64,000 nt of DNA, taken from the NCBI GenBank assembly GCA_010093485.1, contig MU001510.1:513709-577708 (forward strand), in the 5' to 3' direction. This DNA comes from Karstenula rhodostoma CBS 690.94 (lineage: Eukaryota > Ascomycota > Dothideomycetes > Pleosporales > Didymosphaeriaceae). The notes below the pieces were generated by a model. It ran no database searches. It was not told the DNA's origin and saw only the letters and a list, made by a program, of their open reading frames with translations. Of the stretch, positions 54,681 through 64,000 are shown one piece after another (within the stretch, counting starts at the first letter, position 1; every line of letters starts with the position of its first letter). A program made the translations under genes and the position numbers.

Positions 54681-55965
54681 TCACATCCTCAGCACAACCT
54701 TCCCAACATGGCTCCCGGACTCCAAATACGCAAACGCCTTCTCCGCTTCCTCGAACGCAAACACCCTATCCACCAACGGTCCCAAATCCACCTTCTTCTC
54801 GTCAAGAAACCTACTTACAGCCTCCATATCCGCCCTGGAGCCAGCCAAAATGCCCCTATCGTATAGTCAGCAGCCGCACCCAACCACCCAACGAAGGGAC
54901 CAATCTCACTTAATACTCGCCGCCTTCTCAATAAGCCCCATCAACACCCCAGCATCCCACCCAGCCTCAAACCCCTCCAAAAACCCAATCAGCGCAATGC
55001 TCCCGCCGTACCGTCGCAGCATGCGCAGGTCCTCGGGTATAGACGACAGCCCGACGTTGTTCAGCACGTAATCGACACCTTTTCCGTGCGTGAGACGCAG
55101 GACCTCGGCCGCGAGGTCGGGCGTGGCTTTGTAGTTGATGCCCACGACGCGCGGACTTATCTTGCGCAGGCGCGCGAGTTTGGCATCGGAGGAGGACGTC
55201 ACGAAGGGCGTGATGCCGGCTGCGAGACACACCAGGAGCGACATTATGCTCACGCCGCCCGTGCCTTGCAGGAGGGCGGTTGCACTCGGGGCTACGTGTT
55301 CGAGGGCGTTGAGGGCGTTCCAGGCTGTGATGCCCACGCCTGTGATGGTGGCTGCCTGGACGGGATGGGATGTCAGCTGGGATCCGTTATCCAACTTTCC
55401 ACACACCGTCCCCGGAAGGCCGTTGGAGCGATGGCTAGTAACGCACCTCCTCCCACGACACATGCCCCGGCAGCTGGACTAGATGCTTCTCCGCAAACAC
55501 AGCCCACTCCCTCAGCGCGCCCGGCGCATCACCCCCCAACGCGCACACGTCCGCATCTTTCTCCTCGCCAGTCAGGAAATTCAGATTCGCCGTCGGCGCA
55601 ACGCGGTCGCCGATGCTGAACTTGGTGACGCTGGACCCGACGGCCACGACTTCGGCGGCGCAGCAGGAGCCTTGGATTTCGCCGTCGTTGACGGGGATGG
55701 GGTAGCTGGGGTTGACTTGTCAGGTGTTGCACGTTGCGAGAAGGAAGGGAAGGGGGCGGGTTAGGAAGGAAGGAAGGAAAGCTCACCCCCCTTCGCGCAG
55801 CATAGCGACATCGCGGTAGTTCAGCGACGCGGCGCGAATGCGCAAGACGACGTCCTTCGCAGCCAGCGTCTCGGGGAGGGTTTCCGTCGTGAATTCCAGG
55901 CGGAGGGGGTAGGGTTTTGCGGAGCGGCGGATGGCGCGGTAGGTTTTTGGGTAGGGGGTGGACAT
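54681..55965 (-). CDS. MDR-superfamily alcohol dehydrogenase/quinone reductase (zinc-less type)
   Basis: Four exons (55965-55787, 55705-55447, 55355-54910, 54855-54681) give 352 aa. Medium-chain reductases of this kind transfer hydride from NAD(P)H. Support: the GroES-like half with KDVVLRIRAASLNYRDVAML and AAEVVAVGSSVTKFSIGDRV, the link AATITGVGITAWNAL, the Rossmann loop LLQGTGGVSIMSLL, GKGVDYVLNNVG, and the end FEEAEKAFAYLESGSHVGKV. The usual GHE of zinc enzymes is replaced by GSCCAAE and no structural Cys set is seen, so catalytic zinc is unlikely. The start at 55965 (MSTPYPK) is chosen; 55986 (MEPQNRK) adds seven residues. Introns 2 and 3 begin with GTGCGT and GTGAGA. Confidence 0.88.
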
Positions 55966-55986
55966 TTTGCGGTTCTGTGGTTCCAT

Positions 55987-56736
55987 CCCAGTAATTGTAG
56001 GATGGTTGGTAGAGTGGTTGCTGGTGGTGGAGGGGTGGGTGTATTTGTATTCACGTTGTGTACTACTTGCCTCCACCCCACCATGTAACGAGTAAGTATC
56101 GCGTGCTATAACATAACTAAGCATCGCTATGGAACTCCCCCAAGAAGTGTCTAGCAAGGCTGTTGTGGGAGAGGATTCGCCGTCGAGCGAGATACCGGCG
56201 GAGCTCCTGGTGGAGTTCCACCGCCTCGCTTATTGTACATATGGTGGTGTACTGCGGTTGCAGCCGTAAGTTAAGACACTGGGGACTTCTTGGCCTGAAT
56301 GCAAGGGCTATCTAGCTCAGTTTAATAGCTACTTAATAAGGGTTAACAATACTTAAAAGAGATAAGCTCTTTCTTCTTTTAGTAAGCATTCTTCTTTTGG
56401 GACGTTTCCACTATACTACAGTATCCCTGCTCTAGAGGACCCACTGTCCTGATTTATAGCCACAACCACAGTATTCAAGTGGGTAGCTGACAAACGCACC
56501 ATTCCAGCGGCCGCCTGCCGCCCGCCTTGTGCGTGTTGTCTCGCGCATTGTATAGACCGTTGCAAGGTGAAGAGCGGCGTGGATGTCAGAAACGTCAGGT
56601 GGGGACGTCAGAAGCGAGCGTCAGATTATGGCAGACTACATTGCAGCCGCATGTTCATTCGCCAATGCAGACATCTAAAACTACAACAAGCCTTTTCCGC
56701 ATTACTGATAACCTGTCCTTCCCTCTGCCTGCGATA
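55987..56736. other. Intergenic region with a short ORF and an AT-rich patch
   Basis: About 750 bp. A 46-codon plus-strand ORF at 56129-56269 starts MELPQEVSSKAVVGEDSPSS and resembles nothing I know. An AT-rich patch at about 56320-56400 is rich in TTAATA/CTTAA words, in contrast to the GC-rich surroundings, and could be decayed repeat DNA. Confidence 0.5.
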
Positions 56737-59031
56737 CTACGAGCTCCCAATGCCCGTCCCAACAGGACAATTCGGCACATTCTCCTGCCACGCCACCTTC
56801 GCATACGCCGGCAGGTAGCTGTTTGTCGTGAACTCCTCAGGCAGGTAATAACCCACGTCGCTCACGCTGTAGCTACCGCCGACGTCCGGTTCATTCAACG
56901 CATCGACGATGTTCGGCGCAATGAAGTCGAGGAATACAAGGTCCACGGTCTCTGGGAGCGAGCCGTCGGTCGGGAACGATGCATTGGCCTGCAGGTCATT
57001 GGGCTGCGCGTAGTGCGGGATGGCCTTGTGGATGGTGTCGTCGCCGTCGGTGCCGAAGTCGTCGGTGGTGGTGTAGCCGGGGGCAGGGTCGGCGGCCTGG
57101 CGGCGAAGGACGCGGGCGGTTGAGCGCTTGGCCATGCCTGAGGCGTGGGTGATCGGGGGGTCGACGCAGATGTCGCGGTCGGCGAGGACGGGGGCGAAGT
57201 TGAAGTCGGACGTGGAGAGGTCGCGCTTTTTTTGGTAGGGGCCGGCGTTGAGGATGTCGAGGACTTTGGAGGCCTGGGCGTAGGGCACGTCGGGAAGGAA
57301 CTGGAAGGCGTCTTTGAAAGGGGATACGATGAAGGAGTCGTCGTAGGTGAAGGGGCCCTTGGCTAGGTCGAAGCGTACGCTGCCGGTGTTGATGATGATG
57401 AGGCGGGGTGTGTCTTTCCTTGTCTCGTTGATGACGACGGTGGAAAGCGCTGTCTGGAGGAGTTTGAAGAGGTTGCCTTCCGCCAGGAATGGCTGGCAGG
57501 TCTGGCAGTAGGACTGCGGTGCGCAACCATACAGGGTCGTGAGGTTGAGTTTCTCGCGGTACGAGGTGATCTCAGATGTGATGTTCTCGCCCTTCGTGGT
57601 GTCAAACGTGGCATAGCTCTGACTACCTTTCGCATGGTATGCAAATGTAAGACGGTTCCAGTCAAGGTATCGTCGGGCTACGAGGAGATCAGAGGTGCTT
57701 GTTGAGCTGGGAATGCCGTAACCGATGCTCGTGGTGTTGGTGGGAGGAGGGACGGGCTTGCGTGTAGGATTGGGAACTCCACGGGGAGCCTTGGATTCGC
57801 AGTTACTCGACTCGATACCGGACAGCGCAACCCACCCCAACGTCTCACAGTAGCGACCCGACTCCAGTCCGGTGGCCTTGGTGTCGTAGACTGCAAAGTC
57901 TCGGATGTGCGAGTGTCCGCCGAAGGCTTGGATAGGTGTATCTGGGTGCACTTTGCGAATGGCATCCACCACACTCCCGATCGTGCTGCTAGTGTCGTTT
58001 CTCCTGACTGGGTTGTGTCCTGATCGACCCAATTAGTGAGGCACTCACAACGTGAGATAGACCCTACCTGTAATAACGAACAGATCAACAGGTTCTGTGT
58101 AGTTCACGGCATCAAGGAACCATTGCTGCTGGACGAGCTCAGCAGCCTACGAATACCCATAGTTAGCAAACCGCAAGCCGCTCTCAGATTCCGACCTCAC
58201 TCACCTTGATAACCTTCGACACGTTCGAGTTGCCCTTGAAGTCGAACAGCACGCCGAAAGCCATAATCCTCAGCCCCTGCTCTGTCGTAAAATACCGGTA
58301 CTTCTTTCCAATGTACTCTAATTCTCCAGTCGCAGGGTTGATAATCTGCACGTTGCTCGTGAGATATTTGTCGCCGTACACGTTTGAGAAGTTGGTAAAT
58401 GTCTCGTAGGCGATTTCCGTGACGTAGAGTTCATGGTTTCCGATGGTAAGAAGCTATTCGAGTCAGCTGCCATAGAAACACCTCAGACATTACGTACGTC
58501 GTAATCGATGTTCTCGAAGATGGGGTTGGTGACGTTGCCGTTGGGAACAGTGGCGTCTGACAAACCAGCCCCGTCGTGCAGGTCCTGCAGATATCAGCAT
58601 CCACAAAAAACGATGCCTGGGGCATAGCCACATACCCCCGTATCAACCAGCAGCAAGTCCACGCCCAGCTCCCTCGCCTTCCTCTTCATCCCCCTTGTAA
58701 AGCTCACATAATCGCCCCAATCCGCGCCATAGTTCTGCTCCTTGATATGTCCTACGACCACCTCATCAGTCTGGGTCGTCGACCACACAAATCACCGACT
58801 CGACTCACCCTCAAGCCACCCATGCGTGTCCGTCGTATGCAAGAAATTAATCTGCCCCCATTCCAACGGCCCCCTCGGGCCCGATGTCGCATTCTGCGCC
58901 TCAGGCTGCGCCCGCCGCACGTGCCGCGTGAGGACGACATGGTGCGCGGGCTCGCCGTAGCAGCTCTCGCAGGCCAGCGCCGTCCCCACGACCACGGCCG
59001 TGGTCGCCATCTTCGCAAACGTCGTGAGCAT
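56737..59031 (-). CDS. Secreted calcineurin-like metallophosphoesterase / 5'-nucleotidase-like protein
   Basis: Six exons (59031-58809, 58751-58636, 58584-58498, 58453-58205, 58146-58068, 58019-56737) close in phase and give 678 aa. A signal peptide ([14 protein letters not shown]) leads to the dimetal phosphoesterase motifs in order: [51 protein letters not shown] and [11 protein letters not shown]. The C-terminal half ([20 protein letters not shown]) is the nucleotidase-type substrate domain. The layout fits the fungal family that includes the budding yeast YHR202W/Smn1 protein. A role in extracellular or vacuolar nucleotide/phosphate use is inferred. A basic [12 protein letters not shown] and an [12 protein letters not shown] segment near residues 520-570 are possible processing sites. 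Confidence 0.9.
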
Positions 59032-59517
59032 GCTGGATGCTGTCTGTCGGTGGCTACTGCGATTGATTGAGCGGTAGGTAGAAACTCAGCCAGCCAGCAG
59101 CCCGGGTTCTTATAGCTGCTGTGGCTGAGATTGGGGGCAAGTGCATGCAGGAACGATTGGCGTGCATGGGGTTTCTTAGAGCGGCGATAAGCTCGCGCAA
59201 GCACTGCGTGCTCCTCGGCGCGGCGCACTTGGAAAGCTTGGGGAGGATCTACTTGATGCGTGCTAGCGCGCCCACGTGCGGGCGTATCTTGATGAGACGA
59301 GGCGGCCTGCGCCGCGACGTATTTCCGGTGGAGGAGGAATCATCCGCTACCTATTCATGCGTCCTGATGGGCATTGGACTGTGCACGGGGGGATCCGATA
59401 CCGGGGAGGAACAGTACGAGTTTAGCGCTACAACTTTAGTTATCGTGCGGGGGTAGGCGATGAGAGCGGTTCTGCAGAGATACGCAACGTGCTCCTTATC
59501 CAAAGTACAAGACTCTC
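59032..59517. other. Intergenic region
   Basis: About 490 bp between the start of the metallophosphoesterase and the stop of the haspin gene, both minus strand. No gene is seen. A TATAAG-like sequence lies about 80 bp before the ATG at 59031. Confidence 0.5.
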
Positions 59518-61704
59518 TCACGCCCCAGCAACATCCCCAACCCTCAACCACCGCTCCTCCATCGCCAGCACAGCAAGCTCCTTCATGCTCCCCACGCTGT
59601 CCTTCTTTCCCAGCGCACTCGGCTCTAGCAGCTCCGCAACCCGCTCCAGCACCTTGTACAGCTTCATCGCTTTCCGCGCTACCTGCGTCTTCTCCTCGCT
59701 GCTGGCCTCCACGTTGCGCATGATCTGCGTGCTTGAGAGGTTGGACGGCTCGTTGCCTTCCAGATGCTCCAGTAGCTTGTATAAGATAAAATGCGCCCAT
59801 ACGAGATTCGTTTTGGGGTGGAAGGAGCGCCAGATCTCGGCGGGCGGAATGCGCCGTGTTGATGGGTCTGGGTCGTCGAAGCGGATGTGCTGTGCTGTTT
59901 TCCGGGGCGAACGACGGGGCTGGTCGGCTTCGCTTTCTTGTGGGTGCTCGAAACGGAGGGGGTCGTTGTAGCAGACGGCACCGCGCATGTAGCGATATAT
60001 CTCGTACTGGTACTCTTCGGAAGCATCGCCGGCGAACAAGCTCATGTCTTTGTCGAGGTCGAGGAAAGCGACTCCCAGCGTTGTCGATGGAGTGCAGGGG
60101 GATGATTGCGAGAACGAAGAAGCGTCCGTCATTGACGATGAGCGCCTGGATGCGGACGAGGAGACATCCGCTCGTGAAAGAGTGTAGTCGATAACTGTCG
60201 TTTCTAGTCCTGTGAAGCCGAGTTTTCGTCCCAACGGATCCTTGATGATGGGGTTTACGAGGTCTTCTTTGGATTCGGTCCGCGATGATCGTATGCAGAT
60301 ATTCTCCAGATGCAGATCGCGATGTTCGAAGCGACATGCCTCCTCCGCTTTCGCTACGCTCAAACACACGCCCCAGAAAACATCCCATATCTCCCACACG
60401 GTGCTGAGTCCACCCTTGGCCATGACCTTCTCGAGGTCTGTACCAGCGTCCTGCATCTCGATGACAGCCCAAAGTTGGGTGTCATCATAGCTGGCCTTCT
60501 TACTCGGATCTGGAAACTCGCTCTTCTTTCCCCGCGGTCTCGCCTTGTTCCACGAATTCCATGCCTCGACGAATCCTTTTGAAGGGCGCCCTTGAAGCAC
60601 TGTAAGCTCGCGAAAGTTGGTGAAACCGGGGATGTAGTTGAGGTTCTGCAGGAGCCTAACTTCCGAGCACACATCCTCAACTTGCGACTTCCACGAATCC
60701 TCTTCTTCTCTTGCTTCTTTCTCCATCTGGGCTTGAGCATCTGGGTTCCGGGTTGAGCGTGATTGTGTTCGCAAGGGTGCATTGGGAACGCTTTTTAAAG
60801 GTACAAGCTTCAGGACAGATTCCTTCATCGACCTGCATGCGGTATTTGAAGCTGAAAGGCGATAAACTTCCGAAAAGGAAGCTTCGGCGATCTTGCTAAC
60901 GGTGAAATGCGGCTCAAGCGAGGTTGACCATTCTTTGAATGTCATAAGAGATCTTCCATAGCTCTGAAGCGACAGTAGCGGTGACACGTAGGACGTGTAT
61001 GGGTCTTCGAAAGTCGTTGTGGAGGTAGGATTTGGAGTGGGACGCTTCGACATTGGGTTTGGTGCTGGTATAACCACGGCTTTCAGCTTCTGGGCACGTT
61101 TCGGTGTTTTTGGCGCAGTTTGCTTCGCTTGTTGCTTGGGCTTTGCGGCTTGCTCTTGGTCTATGGCGTCTTCGATCTTTGAACTTGGCTTGACGGGTGT
61201 TTTCTTGCATTTCCTAGGGCTTTGCTGTCGCACTCGGGGTGCCTTGATACAACCTTCATCCTGCTTGCTGATGTCCAAGGCTTGGAGTTGATCAGCGAGA
61301 GCGATAGGTTCAGCCTCCTCTTTCGACGACGTTGGTTTACCGGTGTCGCCAGTCATGGGTTTCTTCTGCATCGAAGTCTTTCCACCCGTCTTTTGCTTTG
61401 CGCCTCCAGTAGTTGTACCGGCAGTCTTTCCCCTTCGAAGCGACTGCTCAGCGTCCATCTCAGCCAGCGCACCACCATCCTCGATTCTCAGCCCGTCTAA
61501 CACCCCCACCAAATCACCAACGTCCACCTCTTCTCTGACTTTCCGATCGATAACTTCATTCTTTGTCGTTTCTCTTGCTCTTCTCTTTGGAACCTCATCT
61601 CCTTTCCTTACTTCGGCGGCCTCCTTGCTTGGGCTGATGAACTTAGCATAGCTCGTCGAAGGTTTAGCCGCCGTGCGCTTTCCGTAGACTTGTTTGGGCG
61701 GCAT
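59518..61704 (-). CDS. Haspin-family protein kinase
   Basis: Single exon, 728 aa. Haspin phosphorylates histone H3 Thr3 in mitosis and guides the chromosomal passenger complex. The N-terminal about 240 residues are basic and disordered (PRKCKKTPVKPSSK). The divergent kinase domain shows the Gly-rich loop region VSKIAEASFSEVYRLSAS, the Lys strand ESVLKLVPLKSVP, the hinge region LWAVIEMQDAGTDLEKV, the catalytic loop EHRDLHLENICIRSS and, in place of DFG, VIDYTLSRADVSS: this DYT replacement is the haspin mark. A helix with PKTNLVWAHFILYKLLEHL ends the fold. The start at 61704 (MPPKQVYG) is chosen over 61731, which adds nine residues of doubtful value. Confidence 0.95.
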   Translation of the reverse strand: MPPKQVYGKRTAAKPSTSYAKFISPSKEAAEVRKGDEVPKRRARETTKNEVIDRKVREEVDVGDLVGVLDGLRIEDGGALAEMDAEQSLRRGKTAGTTTGGAKQKTGGKTSMQKKPMTGDTGKPTSSKEEAEPIALADQLQALDISKQDEGCIKAPRVRQQSPRKCKKTPVKPSSKIEDAIDQEQAAKPKQQAKQTAPKTPKRAQKLKAVVIPAPNPMSKRPTPNPTSTTTFEDPYTSYVSPLLSLQSYGRSLMTFKEWSTSLEPHFTVSKIAEASFSEVYRLSASNTACRSMKESVLKLVPLKSVPNAPLRTQSRSTRNPDAQAQMEKEAREEEDSWKSQVEDVCSEVRLLQNLNYIPGFTNFRELTVLQGRPSKGFVEAWNSWNKARPRGKKSEFPDPSKKASYDDTQLWAVIEMQDAGTDLEKVMAKGGLSTVWEIWDVFWGVCLSVAKAEEACRFEHRDLHLENICIRSSRTESKEDLVNPIIKDPLGRKLGFTGLETTVIDYTLSRADVSSSASRRSSSMTDASSFSQSSPCTPSTTLGVAFLDLDKDMSLFAGDASEEYQYEIYRYMRGAVCYNDPLRFEHPQESEADQPRRSPRKTAQHIRFDDPDPSTRRIPPAEIWRSFHPKTNLVWAHFILYKLLEHLEGNEPSNLSSTQIMRNVEASSEEKTQVARKAMKLYKVLERVAELLEPSALGKKDSVGSMKELAVLAMEERWLRVGDVAGA

Positions 61705-62232
61705 GGTGTTTCTGAGCGAGCGATGGCGCAACGGTCGATGCAGTGAGGTTCGTCGTTTCTGCGGTTTTAGCGGGGCGCTGAAAGGAGCTTAGTATGGGGC
61801 GTTGACCGGGCAACCGCGATGGATTGGCACACTGCATCATCGTTTCCAACGACATACAGTTGAAAAGAGGATGTGATCACAAATGAAAGACGAGAGAACG
61901 ACATGCACAACGATTAAGATTACTCCAACGTATATACCAACCCTATCGCCGATGAGAACGCGTACAGACACCTGACCCAAAAAAACAAGCAAGGCAACTG
62001 CCCATCCCTCCCGGGCGTCCTTACTTATTCTATACTAGATATAAATGAAAATCGCTGAACGCTAGCAAGTAATCGCAAACACCATAAGTGTTTGGCCAAT
62101 AGAAGGAAAACCCGAACAATGCAACCGGTAAATGCGTGTGCGGACGTCGATGACAATTTACAGCCAAAGGAAAATTTTGGTAACAGATGATACTGGGGGC
62201 ATAGATGGACAGTGAATAAAGGCGCAAGGAGC
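61705..62232. other. Intergenic region between haspin and SSK1
   Basis: About 530 bp holding the haspin promoter and the SSK1 3' UTR. No gene is seen. Confidence 0.55.
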
Positions 62233-64000
62233 CTAATTATCTCCACTGTCAATATCCGGCGTCGAAGCTGCACTGTCCACCTCGGGGAGCGAAGGCGGTA
62301 TACCACCCATGCTTCTTCTCTTCGACTTCTTGTCCGCGTCGTCTTTCGGTTTGGTAGCCGTGCCGTTGGCATTTGACAAACCCGCTCCGTTGGGAGCGCT
62401 GGATGTCGGACTGGCCGCTGCTTTACCCCTACGCGGAGCAACGCTGGAATAGCTTGTGGAGAGCTTCGACGTGCCGTCGGTGGTGTCGGAGGCGTTGGTG
62501 AAGTCTTTCCAGCGACGCCAGCCGTCGAAGTCGATGAGGGCTTGCATGCAACCCCATTCCTTGACTTTGCGTTCAAGCCAGACGAAGTTGACAGGCTAAA
62601 TGATGGTCAGTGGATAACCCAAAACTAAGGTCGTGAGATGCTCACCTTGGTCAGAAAGTCGTTGCAACCGGCTGCCAACGCTTCGTGCCTGTCGCTCTGC
62701 AAAGAGCTGGCCGTGAGTGCCACTATAATGACTGGGCTCTTGAACAAATTCTTTTCACCCAGTTTGTCATCATCCTTCAGATCTCGGTCTACACCTTGGT
62801 CTCCAAGCCTGGTGTTGGGTGCTTCGCTACTGCCGCTGCTAAAGACACCAATGCTGTTGATCCTCTCAAGACGTCTGATCTCCCTGGTAGCCTCCAAACC
62901 GTCCATGATGGGCAGTTGAATATCCATGAGCACCAAATGGAACCCCCCAACCCTCCACTTCTCAACGGCTTCCTTGCCATTCATTGCTCGCTGCCATCGC
63001 ACCTTCAGACGCTGCATGAAAGCACCCAAGACGCGCAAGTTGATGATGTTGTCTTCCACGATCAGCACGTTGATTGGAGGTACCGAGTTGTCCAGCAAGC
63101 CCGGAGGCAAGCTCGGCGTGTCAATCGATTTCTGCTTCTTACGCTCCTTTCTCGGCTTCGGAGACGATACGCGGGGGGTCGGAGGCGTAGAGTTCTGTCG
63201 CAAGTTTGGATCAACCGGGGCTGGAGGGGTGGGTATGGGCGGGTTCCCAGAAGCAGAGTGCTTATCGGATGCGGAGGAATCTTGTCGGACTCGCTGTGAG
63301 GGCCGGTTGCTCGTCGCGGATTGCGGCACGCCGCCCGTAGGTGAGATTGTGTTTTGGCGGGGGTATTTGGGACGACTAACATGGGTCCTCCTCGTGCCTC
63401 CAGGCGACGGCAGCGGGGGTAGCGTGCCCGTCTGGAGGACGGATATCGAATGCGGCGCTTGTGCGAGGGGGACTCGGGAGGCGGCGGCCATGGGGACGGG
63501 AGATTGGTTGGCTATGGGCATGAGCGGGAAATACTCGGTCTGCACGTGATTCTGCGAATCATCGTGGTGTGCATAGTACTGCGGGACTCGCGGCGAGGGC
63601 TTGGGGGTGCGCGCCCTGATGGGAATGTCGATGATGAGCGCCTCGTGGACCGTCTGGCCACCCGGGAAGTATGCGTCGAGGGTCCTGCACATCTCCTCCT
63701 CTGGGCCCAGGGTGCGCTCCTTGCCCTTCGGGTTGTTGTCGCGCGGCAGTATGCGCAGCGTGAGGTCGGGCGCATCGAAGCTTCGGCCCAGCGAGTTGCC
63801 GTACTTCTTGAGGATCATCTCGCGCACGTCGTCGACGAGGTCATCCTCGCGGATCTGCACCAGCGTCGCCGAGGCGTTTTGGCGCTTGACCCAGATCTTG
63901 CGGTGCAGCATGCTGGCGTTGAAGTTGGGAGCGCCGGCGAAGTAGTCGGAGGCAGTGGATGGACCGGTCGCGGGGGGGTCTGAGGCAAGCAGCGTCTTGA
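62233..64000 (-). CDS. SSK1: Response regulator Ssk1 (5' end outside window)
   Basis: Two exons are visible (beyond 64000 to 62646, and 62595-62233), about 573 aa. Ssk1 relays the Sln1-Ypd1 phosphorelay to the Ssk2/22 MAPKKK of the Hog1 stress pathway. The visible start has the conserved HRKIWVKRQNASATLVQI and DDVREMILKKYGNSLGRSFD, a ubiquitin-like region found in filamentous-fungal Ssk1. A Pro/Ser-rich linker follows. The receiver domain shows the acidic pair in VLIVEDNIINLRVLGAFM, the phosphate-accepting Asp in LVLMDIQLPIMDGLEATREI, Thr in IIVALTASSLQSDRHE and Lys in DFLTKPVNFVWL, with the intron falling right after that Lys. A low-complexity loop (FSSGSSEAPNTRLGD) interrupts the receiver. 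The frame is still open at the window edge, so the start lies beyond. Confidence 0.94.

Noticed and set aside
56129..56269. 46-codon ORF starting MELPQEV
   Set aside because: Too short and without known motifs to call a gene; it overlaps likely promoter sequence of the MDR gene.
1..64000. CRISPR arrays, insertion sequences, bacterial operons or intact transposons
   Set aside because: The window is eukaryotic with spliced genes; no regularly spaced repeats with spacers and no transposase or reverse-transcriptase motifs were seen.

Overview
The window looks like nuclear DNA of a filamentous ascomycete (Pezizomycotina; a dothideomycete would fit, but this is inference from gene content only). 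The evidence is short GT-AG introns of about 45-75 bp with CTAAC/CTGAC-like branch sites, fungal-only families (fungal rhodopsin/PTH11-like, Zn2Cys6 regulator, Ssk1, FNTD, fungal P450 and MFS relics) and secreted GH43 and GH36 enzymes. Exon joins given here were worked out by hand, checking that reading phase closes across every intron.

Layout. 0-3 kb: 3' end of a probable Las1-like gene, a truncated FNTD-type ORF, a short-chain dehydrogenase, and a small glutathione-transferase-like fragment. 3-14 kb: housekeeping genes. These are an actin-binding ADF-H protein that splices into a C-terminal PH domain, OHCU decarboxylase (urate breakdown), a fungal protein of unknown function and the TRAPP subunit Trs31, with a 2.4-kb gene-free gap at 10.8-13.2 kb. 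15-26 kb: two same-strand paralogous coiled-coil genes (515 and 1131 aa) sharing a helical W..W module and a lysine-rich tail. Between them lie an RNase H gene and a decayed regulator plus decayed MFS transporter. 26-35 kb: AtuA/DUF1446 protein, F-box protein, secreted GH43, rhodopsin-like seven-helix protein, and a P450 relic. 36-42 kb: EMC1 and the Rsr1/Bud1 GTPase, divergently transcribed. 44-50 kb: a Q/G/P/Y-rich von Willebrand A protein and a Zn2Cys6 regulator. 50-59 kb: a dead acid phosphatase, a secreted GH36 alpha-galactosidase, an MDR reductase and a secreted metallophosphoesterase. 59-64 kb: haspin kinase and the response regulator Ssk1, which runs off the right edge.

How genes relate. 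Most neighbours are unrelated housekeeping genes, as is normal in fungi. The exceptions are the paralog pair at 15-26 kb, the neighbouring regulator and transporter relics (a probable lost metabolic cluster), and several nutrient-acquisition genes, alive or dead, at 31-59 kb. Some in-frame stops in the relics look like C-to-T (or G-to-A) changes, which would fit repeat-induced point mutation or simple decay. The least described objects are the W..W-module gene pair and the ADF-H/PH protein.
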